Both the position numbers and the translations under genes were made by a program. A stretch of 64,000 nucleotides of DNA, taken from the NCBI GenBank assembly GCA_001784175.1, contig MFPR01000011.1:19091-83090 (forward strand), in the 5' to 3' direction. The notes under the pieces are model-generated. The model was not told the origin of the DNA and searched no databases. It saw nothing but the letters and a program-made list of their open reading frames with translations. The first letter of the stretch is position 1, and each line of letters begins with the position of its first letter. The stretch is from Candidatus Lindowbacteria bacterium RIFCSPLOWO2_12_FULL_62_27 (GTDB lineage Bacteria; Lindowbacteria; 2-12-FULL-62-27). Shown one piece after another: positions 9,809-18,509 of the stretch.

Positions 9809-10429
9809 ATGTATCGGGGCGAACGCTTTAGCGGCATCAGCCACCTGGTGGGTGCGGTTCTGGCCCTGGCCGGCGTGGTGGTATTGATTGTGATGGCGGC
9901 TCGACAGGGCGATGTCTGGAAAATCGTCAGCTTCAGCGTCTATGGCGCCTGCCTTTTCTTCCTGTATCTTGTGTCGACGCTCTACCACAGCCTGCGAGGC
10001 AAGGCCAAGATATTTTTCCGCGCCATGGACCATTCCGCCATTTATCTTTTGATTGCCGGCAGTTATACGCCGTTCACCCTCGTCACCCTTCGCGGAACGT
10101 GGGGCTGGTCGCTGTTTGGCGTGATTTGGGGTCTGGCCACGGCCGGCATCGTACTGGATGCCGTGCTGCCGAAGAGGGAACCCCGGATCTGGCCGGTGGT
10201 GATTTATGTCATGATGGGATGGCTCATCGTGATTGCCTTGAAACCGCTCTTGCAGGCGCTCCCGCCGGCCGGATTTGGTTGGCTTCTCGCGGGCGGCCTA
10301 TTCTATACGGTGGGGGTAATTTTTTTCGCTCTGGACGAAAAAATGCGCCATGCGCACGGCGTGTGGCATCTTTTCGTTCTGGCAGGCAGCGCCAGTCACT
10401 ATTTTGCCATCCTGTTTTATGTGGGATGA
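9809..10429 (+). CDS. Hemolysin III / TrhA-PAQR family membrane protein
   Basis: A 206-residue seven-helix membrane protein. It has the family markers GERFSGISHLVGAVLAL at the N-terminus, STLYHS with the conserved His in helix 2-3, AMDHSAIYLLIAGSYTPF in the middle, and HGVWHLFVLAGSASHYFAI at the C-terminus. The His/Asp/Ser residues that bind zinc in PAQR hydrolases are present. Bacterial homologues are implicated in membrane lipid homeostasis; the name 'hemolysin' comes from one Bacillus protein and should not be read as toxicity. The ATG lies two bases after the FBPase stop with AAGG just before it, so it is probably translationally coupled. Confidence 0.9.
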   Translation: MYRGERFSGISHLVGAVLALAGVVVLIVMAARQGDVWKIVSFSVYGACLFFLYLVSTLYHSLRGKAKIFFRAMDHSAIYLLIAGSYTPFTLVTLRGTWGWSLFGVIWGLATAGIVLDAVLPKREPRIWPVVIYVMMGWLIVIALKPLLQALPPAGFGWLLAGGLFYTVGVIFFALDEKMRHAHGVWHLFVLAGSASHYFAILFYVG

Positions 10430-10432
10430 GGG

Positions 10433-10461
10433 TTTACGATCCCTGCCCGGAGTGCTACACA
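10433..10461 (+). promoter_or_regulatory. Promoter of sat
   Basis: TTTACG, 17 nt, TACACA preceded by TGC (extended -10). The ATG at 10470 is eight bases after the -10, so a leaderless or near-leaderless transcript is predicted. Confidence 0.45.
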
Positions 10462-10469
10462 TACACGTG

Positions 10470-11645
10470 ATGAAACAGGCGGTTTTTGCGCGGGGGCTTC
10501 CGCACGGCGGGAAGCTGGCGAAGAATTTCGTGTCCGACGAGAAGCGCCGGAAGGCGCTCCAACAGAAGGCCGGCTGGATGCCGGCCCTGACGGTGCCGGA
10601 CAGGATTGTTTCAGACATCGAGATGCTGGCGTCCGGCGCGCTGTCTCCCCTGGCGGGATTCATGGGCAAGAAGCAGCTCCTTTCGGTGCTCAAGACGATG
10701 CACCTGCCGGATGGCCTTCCGTGGACGATCCCGATTGTTCTTCCCGTGGACGGCCCGACGGCCGATTCCTTCAAGACGGGCCGGCCGGTTGCGCTTAAAA
10801 GCGAAAACGGCAGGATCCTCGCTGTCCTCGATGTGGAGGAAAAATATCCCTACGACAAGGACACGTATGCCGAATCCGTCTACCGGACGAAATCGGCGGA
10901 ACATCCGGCGGTCCAGATCCTGATGGAGCAGGGCGAGATCTTTTTGGGCGGCCGTGTCCGCGTGATCGACCGATATCCCTACGGAAACTTCGAGGCCTAC
11001 CGGCTGGACCCGGAGGAGACGCGCCGGCGTTTTTTGGAGCGCGGATGGAAACGGATCGTCGGGTTTCAGACGCGCAACCCGGTCCACCGCGCGCACGAAT
11101 TCATCCAGAAATGTGCGATGGAGATCGTCGACGGCCTGCTCCTTCATCCGCTCGTGGGCGAGACCAAGTCCGACGACATTCCGGCCGATGTGCGGATGAG
11201 ATGCTATGTGGCCCTCCTGGAGAATTATTATCCAAAAGACCGCGTCCTGCTCAGCGTCAATCCGGCGGCGATGCGGTACGCGGGCCCGCGGGAGGCGATC
11301 TTTCACGCCATCGTCCGGAAAAATTTCGGCTGCACGCACTTCATCGTCGGCCGGGACCATGCCGGGGTCGGCAATTTCTACGGGCCCTTCGACGCGCACG
11401 CCATCTTTGACGAGTTTGACCCGCAAAGGCTCGGCATCACGCCGCTGTTTTTCGACAACAGTTTCTACTGCCGGACCTGCGGCAACATGGCGACGCCGAA
11501 AACATGCCCCCATCCGCCCGAATCCCGCGTGACCCTTTCCGGCACGCAGGTGCGGCAGATGCTGGCCGCCGGCCAGATCCCGCCTGTCGAGTTCACGCGT
11601 CCCGAAGTCGCCCGCGTCCTGATTGAAGCCTCCCGCGGGAAGTAG
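10470..11645 (+). CDS. sat: Sulfate adenylyltransferase (ATP sulfurylase)
   Basis: Activates sulfate to adenosine 5'-phosphosulfate. The 391-residue length fits the homo-oligomeric Sat family, which has no fused kinase domain. It shows the nucleotide-binding signature QTRNPVHRAHEF, the GRDHAGVGNFYGPFDAH segment, and a zinc-binding cysteine cluster CRTCGNMATPKTCPH typical of archaeal and sulfur-cycle bacterial enzymes. No APS reductase, APS kinase or sulfate transporter gene is in the window, so assimilatory and dissimilatory roles cannot be separated. I chose the ATG at 10470; a GTG directly before it is possible. Four bases separate the stop from the next gene. Confidence 0.93.
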   Translation: MKQAVFARGLPHGGKLAKNFVSDEKRRKALQQKAGWMPALTVPDRIVSDIEMLASGALSPLAGFMGKKQLLSVLKTMHLPDGLPWTIPIVLPVDGPTADSFKTGRPVALKSENGRILAVLDVEEKYPYDKDTYAESVYRTKSAEHPAVQILMEQGEIFLGGRVRVIDRYPYGNFEAYRLDPEETRRRFLERGWKRIVGFQTRNPVHRAHEFIQKCAMEIVDGLLLHPLVGETKSDDIPADVRMRCYVALLENYYPKDRVLLSVNPAAMRYAGPREAIFHAIVRKNFGCTHFIVGRDHAGVGNFYGPFDAHAIFDEFDPQRLGITPLFFDNSFYCRTCGNMATPKTCPHPPESRVTLSGTQVRQMLAAGQIPPVEFTRPEVARVLIEASRGK

Positions 11646-11649
11646 CAGA

Positions 11650-12333
11650 ATGGACATCATCTGGCTGAAAGAAATGTCGTGCCCCGTCTGCAGTGGGAAG
11701 TTCATGTCCGAAAACATCCGGCAGAACAAGCTGGCGCAGATTCAGGTGGACGAGGATTTCCACACGCACTTTGATCCCCTGAGCCCCCTCTATTACGCCG
11801 TGGTCGTCTGCCCCGACTGCTGCTACGCGGAGCGGCGGCAGAATTTCGAGGAGGTCAAAGGCAAGACGCTGATCGCGGTCAAGGGCGGGATCGGCGCGCT
11901 TAAGCAGCTCAGCGCCGGATTCAACTTCCGGCTCATCCGCACCTTTGAGCTGGCCCTCAAAAGTTTTGAGCTGGGCGCGCTCACGGTCCAGTTCAAGGGC
12001 GAGACATCGGACGTCATCGGCGGCATGTACCTGCGCGCCGCATGGCTTTGCCGGGAGGCCGCGGACGACAAGCTTGAGCAGGTGTACCTGCGAAAGGCGC
12101 TGGAGTTTTACGAGAAGGCCTACATGAACGAAGCGACGGAATTCGGCCAGCTCGGCACGTGCGGGTTTCAGTACATGCTCGGCGAAATTTACCGGCGGCT
12201 GGGCAACGACGAAAAGGCGATGGAGCTGTACATGCGCGCCGTGGCGAACAAGGAGATCCGGCAGAAGCCCCAGGTCGAGCGGCTCGCACGCGAGCAACTG
12301 TCGGCGCTCAAGGAAAAATTAAAAACGCCGTGA
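11650..12333 (+). CDS. DUF2225 family protein
   Basis: A 227-residue cytoplasmic protein. The N-terminus has two Cys pairs (CPVC near residue 11 and CPDC near residue 55, the latter followed by CYAE), which look like a zinc ribbon. The rest is helical with a TPR-like C-terminus (YLRKALEFYEKAYMNE ... GEIYRRLGNDEKAMELYMRAV). This matches DUF2225, known from Firmicutes, spirochaetes and others without an assigned function. The gene overlaps the following lipoprotein by GTGA, suggesting shared expression with the envelope proteins downstream. Confidence 0.8.
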   Translation: MDIIWLKEMSCPVCSGKFMSENIRQNKLAQIQVDEDFHTHFDPLSPLYYAVVVCPDCCYAERRQNFEEVKGKTLIAVKGGIGALKQLSAGFNFRLIRTFELALKSFELGALTVQFKGETSDVIGGMYLRAAWLCREAADDKLEQVYLRKALEFYEKAYMNEATEFGQLGTCGFQYMLGEIYRRLGNDEKAMELYMRAVANKEIRQKPQVERLAREQLSALKEKLKTP

Positions 12334-12635
12334 CGCGCCCGCTCCGGCTTTTCCTGTGCCTGCTGACTCTCTGCCTGGCCGGATGCACGACCGGTGTGAT
12401 CCGCGGGACCGTGGTGGACGCGTGGGGCCGGCCGGTCGAAAACGCGAACATCCAGACGCTCCCGCCGACCCATTCGATCCTCACCACCAAAGACGGCTTC
12501 GTGTTCCGCGACGTCGAGGACGGCGAGTATTCCCTGATCGTGTCGAAGGAAGGCTACCGGACCGGCTCGGCGAGGGTGGAAGTCCGCGGAAAAAAAATCA
12601 CATACGCCAACATCATCCTTCAGAAAGTCGACTAG
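12330..12635 (+). CDS. Small lipoprotein with carboxypeptidase regulatory-like domain
   Basis: A 101-residue exported lipoprotein. Reading from the GTG at 12330 gives a signal peptide RPLRLFLCLLTLCLAGC with the lipobox LAGC ending at about residue 19. The mature part GVIRGTVVDAWGRPVENANIQT ... DGEYSLIVSKEGYRTGSARVEV is a single CarboxypepD_reg/PEGA-like beta-sandwich. Such domains are found on surface and periplasmic proteins as binding or scaffold modules. The GTG overlaps the preceding stop, and the frame further upstream reads as non-coding. Confidence 0.78.
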   Translation: MTRPLRLFLCLLTLCLAGCTTGVIRGTVVDAWGRPVENANIQTLPPTHSILTTKDGFVFRDVEDGEYSLIVSKEGYRTGSARVEVRGKKITYANIILQKVD

Positions 12636-12640
12636 CCGGC

Positions 12641-13945
12641 ATGCCGGCCGCCCTGTTCTGGGTTTGCGTCACGATCCTCGGCTGGGGACTCGGGGGCGGC
12701 GCGGACGCCGCTGCGGCGGCCGACCGCACGATCGCGGCGCGGCTGGGCGAGCCCGTGGAGATTCCGATGCCGCCGTCCGACGCGCTCGCCGAGTGGATCA
12801 TCCAAGACATGACCGCGGCCATCGTGGAACACGTGGCGGTGCGGCGCCTGCCGGCGGAGACCGTTTTTCTGTTCCGGCCGACGGCTGTGGGAACGACGCT
12901 GATCCGGTTTGCGAAAAAAGCCGTGGGGTCGGCCGGGCCGATGGCGTTGACGGACCGGCAGGAGGTGGAGGTCATCGTGACGGCGGGCCAATCCAAATCG
13001 GCGAAACTGGCCGGGCCCAGGACCATTCCGGCGCTGAAGAAACCGGCGGGCGAAAAGGCCGACGCGGCCCGCGCACCGTCCGCCACAGCGGCGCCGGTAC
13101 CCGCCAACTACTCCGGCGACCCGCTGATCCTCGACATGCTCGAGGGTCAGCTCGGCTTTCCGGCGGAAAATCCACCGCCCTATGTCCCGACCGAAACGGA
13201 GCTTGCACTGATGGAGAAGTATCCGCTCCCCTTTTCGTATTACTATGTGATTCCGAAAGGCTCGTATCTTCTCAATCCGTCCCACCAGTTGCCGCTGCCC
13301 GACACACCGCCGGCGGTGGACACCCCGCAGTATCCGGCCTACCATCACGCGCTGGCGCTGGCGCGGCGCGGACTCCTGAAACAGGCGTCGGACGCGCTGG
13401 AGGAATTGATCAAGGAGCAGAGGGGGAAGCCGGAAAAGAATGCGGCCGTGGAGGCGTTCTACCAGTTCGTCAACGCGCACATCAAACTGGCGAACAAGGA
13501 ATATGGCGATGCGGCCAAGAAGTTCAAAACGCTCTACGCCGACCGCGACTACGGCCCGGCTTCGCGATTCTACGCGGCGCTCGCGACCGAATGGTCCGGC
13601 GACACGCTGGGCGCAATTTCCGGATACCAGGGAGCGCTTTCGAGGTATCCAAAAAGTTTTTTTGCGCCCGAAGCCGCGTGGCGGATCGCGCGGATATTTC
13701 TAAACGCCCGGGCCTTCGACCGGGCCAGGCTCGAGTATGAGGAGTTCATCCAGAAAAACGCGCGCACGCCGTTCATCGACGACGCGATCATGGACCTCGC
13801 CTACATCCACGACCAGATTTACGCCTACCAGGATTTCGAGCTGGCGATCAAACTCTACGACACCCTGGCCACGCAGTACGCCGAAAGCCTCTTCGCGGAC
13901 ACCGCGCAGGCGCGGAAGAAGTTTATTTTGGAAAATTATTACTGA
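12641..13945 (+). CDS. Exported TPR/YbgF-like repeat protein
   Basis: A 434-residue protein with a signal peptide (ALFWVCVTILGWGLGGGADAAAAAD). An N-terminal beta-rich region (about 27-120) ends in EVEVIVTAG; a Pro/Ala-rich linker follows; then tetratricopeptide-like helices from about residue 230 (HHALALARRGLLKQASDALEEL, AFYQFVNAHIKLANKEYGDAAKKF, SGYQGALSRYPKSFFAPEAAWRIARIFLNA, AIKLYDTLATQYAESLFADTAQARKKF). The last two resemble Tol-Pal system protein YbgF or BamD-type outer-membrane repeats. The function is not recognised; location should be periplasmic. It starts six bases after the lipoprotein stop and converges on the PpiD-like gene, with 23 bases between stops and no strong terminator hairpin. 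Confidence 0.72.
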   Translation: MPAALFWVCVTILGWGLGGGADAAAAADRTIAARLGEPVEIPMPPSDALAEWIIQDMTAAIVEHVAVRRLPAETVFLFRPTAVGTTLIRFAKKAVGSAGPMALTDRQEVEVIVTAGQSKSAKLAGPRTIPALKKPAGEKADAARAPSATAAPVPANYSGDPLILDMLEGQLGFPAENPPPYVPTETELALMEKYPLPFSYYYVIPKGSYLLNPSHQLPLPDTPPAVDTPQYPAYHHALALARRGLLKQASDALEELIKEQRGKPEKNAAVEAFYQFVNAHIKLANKEYGDAAKKFKTLYADRDYGPASRFYAALATEWSGDTLGAISGYQGALSRYPKSFFAPEAAWRIARIFLNARAFDRARLEYEEFIQKNARTPFIDDAIMDLAYIHDQIYAYQDFELAIKLYDTLATQYAESLFADTAQARKKFILENYY

Positions 13946-13968
13946 GCTGCGGAACCCCCCGGACAGAA

Positions 13969-15441
13969 TCAGCTTTCGATATCTATTTCGTACTTCACTT
14001 TCACTTTCTGCCGCTGGTCTTTCAGCCATTGGTTCAATGTCTGTTCGCTGAGGAGGCGCAGGTAGGTGTTGCGGATGATGGCGGCGTCGGTGTCGGTCGG
14101 GGCGGGATCTCCGATGGGCCGGCGCTCGTGGACTTTCACGATGTGCCATCCAAACACGCTGCGCACGAGTTCCGGCGCGACCGTCCCGGCCGGCGTTTCG
14201 AACGCGGCCTTGCTGATCGCACGGTCGATGGCGGCGCCCTGGGTGACTTCGCCGATGAGGTGTTCGCGCTCGTAATTGGACGGAAACACGAGCCTGGGAA
14301 TCCAGCCCACTCGGCCGCCCGACCTGGCCGAGATCGCCTGGGAATGGACGGACGCCAGGACCGCGAACTGGTCGGGAAATTTCAGGAGCGTGTCGAGGAC
14401 CCGTTGGGCGCGGACTTTGGCCCGGTCGACGTGCGAGTCGGTCACAACCGAGGGCCGAAGCTCTTCGAGGAGTTTTTCCGACCAGGGCCGGATGGTGGTC
14501 GGAACGCGTTCCTCCTGTTTGAGGATGTGCAACCCGAATTCGGTGCGGACGAACGTGTCGTGGACCTGTCCGGCCGCCAGCGCGAAGGCGACATTTTCGA
14601 CTTCCTGGAGCATGTCGCCGGGGGAATAGAATCCCATGTCGCCGCCGTCTTCGGCGTCCGGCGCCTCCGAATATTTTTTCGCCAGGGCCGCGAAATCCTT
14701 CCCGGCTCGCGCAAGTTCGAGTACGCGATGTGCCTTCGACATCACCTCGACGGCTTCGGTTTCGGCGGCGTCGAACGGCAGCTTGAACAGGATTTGCCGG
14801 GTGCGGACTTTCTCGGGCTCCAGGATGAGATGGCGGTGCGACTCGTAGTAGTCCTGGACTTCCGAATCGGTCACTTCGCGGGCCGCGGTAAACAGGATGT
14901 GGGAAAGGTCCGCCTCCCAGAACATGTCCCCGACGATCTTGGACCATTCCGCGTCCGACACCCACACCGCGTCCAGAATCGGCCATCGCGCGCGGGATAT
15001 CTTGATCCGCTTGTCCGTCGACTCCTCCAGCGTCTGCCACCACCTCGGGGACGCCTGGAAGAGGTAGGTCCGATAGACGTCGTCGTTCGGGAACTCCGCG
15101 TGCACGTGGCCCTTCAGCTCCTCCGGCGTCACGTAGATGCCGTTCTTGGTGGACGTCTGCTCCAGGATTTTTTCGTTGATCAGGTCCTCCGCCGCCTGCT
15201 TGCGGATCTGGCGCCGGAAGGACTCGGAGATGTCCTGGCCGCGATAGGACTCCATGTACCGCTCCACGGCCTGCTCGTAGGTGCGGATGGGGATGTCCTC
15301 GCCGTTGACGGAGAAGGCGACATTGCCGCGGAGCTGGCGCGAGTCGATGTCCATGCCCCAAAACGCGAAGATGGTGACAAGGAACGCGGCCGCCACGATC
15401 GCAAACACAATCTTCATTTTGGATCTCAGGTACGAAAACAT
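13969..15441 (-). CDS. Peptidyl-prolyl cis-trans isomerase, PpiD/SurA type
   Basis: A 490-residue periplasmic foldase anchored by one N-terminal helix (KIVFAIVAAAFLVTIFAFWG), as in PpiD. A SurA_N-like chaperone segment follows (VNGEDIPIRTYEQAVERYMESY). There are two parvulin regions: about 205-310 (RTRQILFKLPFD ... KKYSEAPDAEDGGDMGFYSPGDM ... TEFGLHILKQEE) and a more diverged second copy (SVHSQAISARSGGRVGWIPR ... RSVFGWHIVKVHERRPI). It probably assists outer-membrane protein folding. A TTGAAA/TATTAA promoter-like pair with a short 15-nt spacer lies upstream, with nine bases between -10 and ATG. Confidence 0.88.
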   Translation of the reverse strand: MFSYLRSKMKIVFAIVAAAFLVTIFAFWGMDIDSRQLRGNVAFSVNGEDIPIRTYEQAVERYMESYRGQDISESFRRQIRKQAAEDLINEKILEQTSTKNGIYVTPEELKGHVHAEFPNDDVYRTYLFQASPRWWQTLEESTDKRIKISRARWPILDAVWVSDAEWSKIVGDMFWEADLSHILFTAAREVTDSEVQDYYESHRHLILEPEKVRTRQILFKLPFDAAETEAVEVMSKAHRVLELARAGKDFAALAKKYSEAPDAEDGGDMGFYSPGDMLQEVENVAFALAAGQVHDTFVRTEFGLHILKQEERVPTTIRPWSEKLLEELRPSVVTDSHVDRAKVRAQRVLDTLLKFPDQFAVLASVHSQAISARSGGRVGWIPRLVFPSNYEREHLIGEVTQGAAIDRAISKAAFETPAGTVAPELVRSVFGWHIVKVHERRPIGDPAPTDTDAAIIRNTYLRLLSEQTLNQWLKDQRQKVKVKYEIDIES

Positions 15442-15481
15442 GGTCGCACGTTAATATGGATTGAAACGGATTTTCAAGGGA

Positions 15482-17731
15482 TCAGGCCCGGAAGAGGTCC
15501 TTGAAAAACTGCCGGGTCCGGTGCGCGGCGCGGTCGAGCGCGGAAAGCGCCGATCCGCGCGTGACGACGTCGGCCGGAAGTCTCGCGAGAAACCGCGACG
15601 GGCGGTGGGACACCACGCGGCCGTAGAGGCGGCGCTGTGCGGCGCTGGTGAGAACGAGCCGTTCCCGGGCGCGGGTGATCGCCACATAGAACAGCCGCCC
15701 TTCCTCCTCCTCTCGTTCCGCGCGGTCCGACTCCGTTTCCTCCGCCGAGCCGCCCGGATGCGAAAACGGCAGGAGGTCCTCCTCGACGCCGACCACAAAC
15801 ACCACGGGAAATTCCAGGCCCTTCGACGCGTGGATCGTGAGAAGCCGCACCGCGTTTTCCTGCGTGAGGTCGGTGATCGGCTCGCCCTCGGCGGATGCGT
15901 GGAAGGCGGCCAGCACCAGATCCAGCCCTGGCCGGCCCGGCGGCGCGTAGGGCAGGCGCGAAGCGAGCAGCCGCTGAAGCCACACGAGACCCCGCCGGAC
16001 CGTCGCGTCTCCGGTCGCGGCGTCCTTCAGGCCGAACGTGTCGACGAGAAACTTCAAAATATCCTGTGGCGTGTGGATGTCCATGCCGAAGGCCGCGCCG
16101 TGGATGCCGGTCCACATCCGTTCGAGATGCTGCTGGGCCTCTCCGCTCTGGCAGGCGCGGACCGCCTCGACATAGCCCTGCTCGTCGAGCAGAATCCGTT
16201 CGGGCGCCGGCAACGCCAGGAGCATGGCGTGATCGACGCGATTTTTTGGCCCGAGAATTCCCAGCGTCCAGATTTCGCGGAGCGCCTCCTGAAGCAGAAG
16301 CGAGTCGCGGATGGGGTCCAGCCGGCCCTCTCGTTTCAGCGCCGCCACGTTCACCGCCTGGTACACCGCGCGGAAGGTCCGGACCACGTCATTCTCCAGG
16401 AGCGCCGGCCCGCCGACTTCCACATACGGCACCTGCCGCGCACGCAGCGCCGATGCGACCGGCCCGGACAATTCGTGGACTCGGTAAAAGATCACCATGT
16501 CTTCGTGCCGGAATCCTTCCTGGAGGAATTCCTGAATTTGAAACGCGACGAAATTCATCTCGTCCTGTTCGTCCGACGCCTCGTAGACGACGATCTTCTC
16601 GGGCGGCCTCGCCCCCGCCGGGGCCATGGCTAGAAGCGTCTTGTCGGTCGCGCCGGCCGGCCGGTCGGCCAGGACGGCGTTGGCGGCGCCGAGGATGACG
16701 GGCGTGGACCGGTAATTCCGGATGAGCCGGACGATCCGCGCGTCCGGATAATCCTCCGTGAACGCCCGGATGTTGCGGATGTCGGCGCCGCGAAATCCGT
16801 AGATGCTCTGATCATCGTCTCCGACGACAAACAGGTTTCGCCGGGCCGCCGCAAGTTCGGTGGCGATGGCGTACTGCGCGACGTTGGTGTCCTGATACTC
16901 GTCGATCAGCACGTGCGAGAACCGCGTCTTCCACCGCTCGGCGCACATCCGCCGGTCGGCGATCGCCGTGGCGGCGAGATACAGGAGGTCGCCGAAATCG
17001 GCCAGCCCGCGCGACCGCTTGGTCTCCACGTATTTTTTCCATGCCTCCGCCGCCGCCTCGCCCGGAACGCCCTCGTAGGTTTTATGCCGCGCGAGCGTTT
17101 CCGGCGTCAAGAGCTCGTTGACGGCCAGATCGAGGGCGGCGCTGAGGTCCCGCGGGTCACAGGGGACCGCAAGGTCGGCGCAGGATTCCTTCAGGAGCTT
17201 CCGGCTGTCGGCGTCAGAGAGGATGGAGAACGTCGGCGGATAGCCCAATTCCTCCACCGCCGAAAATCCATCCGCGTCTTTTTCCCGGAGCATCCGCAGG
17301 CACAGGGAATGAAACGTGCCGATCCAGGCCTTCGGCAGCGCCCGCATGAGATCATCGAGCCGCGCCCGGATGGCCGGCGGAACGCGCCCCGCAAGGTCCT
17401 GGACCTGCTTGCCGATTCGCTCCTTCATTTCGCCTGCGGCCTTCACCGTGAACGTCGCGACAAAAATCTGGTCGGCCGGACAGCCGGCCAACAACAGAAG
17501 CGCCACGCGCCGCGTCAGCACCGCGGTCTTGCCGCTGCCCGCGCCGGCCACGATCAGAAGCGGCCGGCCATCCGACAGAGGGTGGGTGAGCGCTGCGACC
17601 TGTTCGCGATTCAGACCCGCGACGAGCGCGTTGAGCGCCGGGCGGATCTGCGGACCCAGCGCGTCGTACAGTTGTTCAACCTGCTGCAGCTCTTCGAACG
17701 ATAATCCGGGTAAGAGGGCGCTGGTCGATTC
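15482..17731 (-). CDS. UvrD/PcrA-family ATP-dependent DNA helicase (start codon unclear)
   Basis: A superfamily 1A 3'-5' helicase for repair or replication restart. The Q-motif LNREQVAALTHP at about 17612-17580, Walker A GAGSGKT, VATFTVKAAGEMKERI (Ia), DEYQDTN (II), VVGDDDQSIYGFRGAD (III), RNYRST (IV), TIHASKGLEF (V) and YVAITRARERL (VI) are all visible. The C-terminus ends RQFFKDLFRA. No in-frame ATG, GTG or TTG occurs between the upstream gene's stop and the Q-motif. The only nearby GTG (17551) sits inside the Walker A strand and would delete the Q-motif. I drew the feature from the first in-frame codon after the methyltransferase stop; the true start may be a CTG or ATC codon, or an indel may be present. 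Confidence 0.9.
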   Translation of the reverse strand, partial: ESTSALLPGLSFEELQQVEQLYDALGPQIRPALNALVAGLNREQVAALTHPLSDGRPLLIVAGAGSGKTAVLTRRVALLLLAGCPADQIFVATFTVKAAGEMKERIGKQVQDLAGRVPPAIRARLDDLMRALPKAWIGTFHSLCLRMLREKDADGFSAVEELGYPPTFSILSDADSRKLLKESCADLAVPCDPRDLSAALDLAVNELLTPETLARHKTYEGVPGEAAAEAWKKYVETKRSRGLADFGDLLYLAATAIADRRMCAERWKTRFSHVLIDEYQDTNVAQYAIATELAAARRNLFVVGDDDQSIYGFRGADIRNIRAFTEDYPDARIVRLIRNYRSTPVILGAANAVLADRPAGATDKTLLAMAPAGARPPEKIVVYEASDEQDEMNFVAFQIQEFLQEGFRHEDMVIFYRVHELSGPVASALRARQVPYVEVGGPALLENDVVRTFRAVYQAVNVAALKREGRLDPIRDSLLLQEALREIWTLGILGPKNRVDHAMLLALPAPERILLDEQGYVEAVRACQSGEAQQHLERMWTGIHGAAFGMDIHTPQDILKFLVDTFGLKDAATGDATVRRGLVWLQRLLASRLPYAPPGRPGLDLVLAAFHASAEGEPITDLTQENAVRLLTIHASKGLEFPVVFVVGVEEDLLPFSHPGGSAEETESDRAEREEEEGRLFYVAITRARERLVLTSAAQRRLYGRVVSHRPSRFLARLPADVVTRGSALSALDRAAHRTRQFFKDLFRA

Positions 17732-17733
17732 GA

Positions 17734-18465
17734 TTAGATCTTCACCGCCGAAATGATCATCGAGCCGGCGATCTCGCCCGTCAGCGGCATCCGCTCCAAA
17801 AATCGCCCGAACGCCGATACCGCCGGGATCAGCCGGTCGGGCGTGCTGGGATGGAGAAAATCAAACGGCCGGGCGCGCGCGTCTCGAAAGCCGTGCTCCT
17901 TCAGTTTCCGGACGATGTGCCAGCGCGTGAACGGCATCTCGTCGGGCGAGTAGGGCCGGAGGCGCCGCACAAACGTTATTCTGTTTTCAATCCAGTTTTG
18001 CGGGTTCAGGAGATTCGGCTCGGCGAACGCCAGCCGGCCGCCGCTCTTGAGCTGCCGCGCGCACACGGGCAGGATGCGGTCGAGTTCCAGATGGTGCAGG
18101 ATGTTGTTTCCGCAGACAGCGTCGAACGTGCCCGGCCTGAACGGCAGCCGCTCGCCGTCGGCCAGCACGCCCGCCGCCTGCCCTCCCAGCCTTTGACGAA
18201 ACCGTTTGAGCAGCCCAAGCGACACGTCGATGCCCACCACCAGCCTGAAATGCCCCGCCAGGTGCGGCGTCATCTCCCCCGATCCGCAGCCGATCTCCAG
18301 CACGAGCTTGCGCGGATCCGGTCCGAGTGCGTCCCGGACCAGCGCCGAGCGGCGCTCCGTCCGGAGTTTTCCCGCCGGCGTTCCGGCGCCCCACCAACTG
18401 TAGCCTTCCGCCTCCGCGACCTTGTCGAAATGGTCCTGCTCCCGTCGTACGCGATCCGGATCCAT
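17734..18465 (-). CDS. Class I SAM-dependent methyltransferase
   Basis: A 243-residue methyltransferase. The SAM-binding motif I is VLEIGCGSGEM, followed by the acidic VVGIDVS end of strand 2, ADGERLPFRPGTFDAVCGNNILHHL (motif II/III region) and LKSGGRLAFAEPN (motif post-III), typical of the UbiE/Methyltransf_11 group. The substrate cannot be told. I chose the ATG at 18465 because AAGGGA lies five bases before it; the ATG at 18483 is possible. The gene is divergent from the hybrid kinase and ends just before the helicase. Confidence 0.85.
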   Translation of the reverse strand: MDPDRVRREQDHFDKVAEAEGYSWWGAGTPAGKLRTERRSALVRDALGPDPRKLVLEIGCGSGEMTPHLAGHFRLVVGIDVSLGLLKRFRQRLGGQAAGVLADGERLPFRPGTFDAVCGNNILHHLELDRILPVCARQLKSGGRLAFAEPNLLNPQNWIENRITFVRRLRPYSPDEMPFTRWHIVRKLKEHGFRDARARPFDFLHPSTPDRLIPAVSAFGRFLERMPLTGEIAGSMIISAVKI

Positions 18466-18474
18466 CCGCGTCCC

Positions 18475-18503
18475 TTGTAGCATGGCTATGGTGGATATAG
18501 AAT
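18475..18503 (+). promoter_or_regulatory. Promoter of hybrid histidine kinase
   Basis: TTGTAG, 17 nt, TAGAAT, then only six bases to the ATG at 18510, predicting a leaderless transcript. The AT-rich box GATATAGAATATC is almost self-complementary and may also serve the divergent methyltransferase gene. Confidence 0.5.
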
Positions 18504-18509
18504 ATCCGC

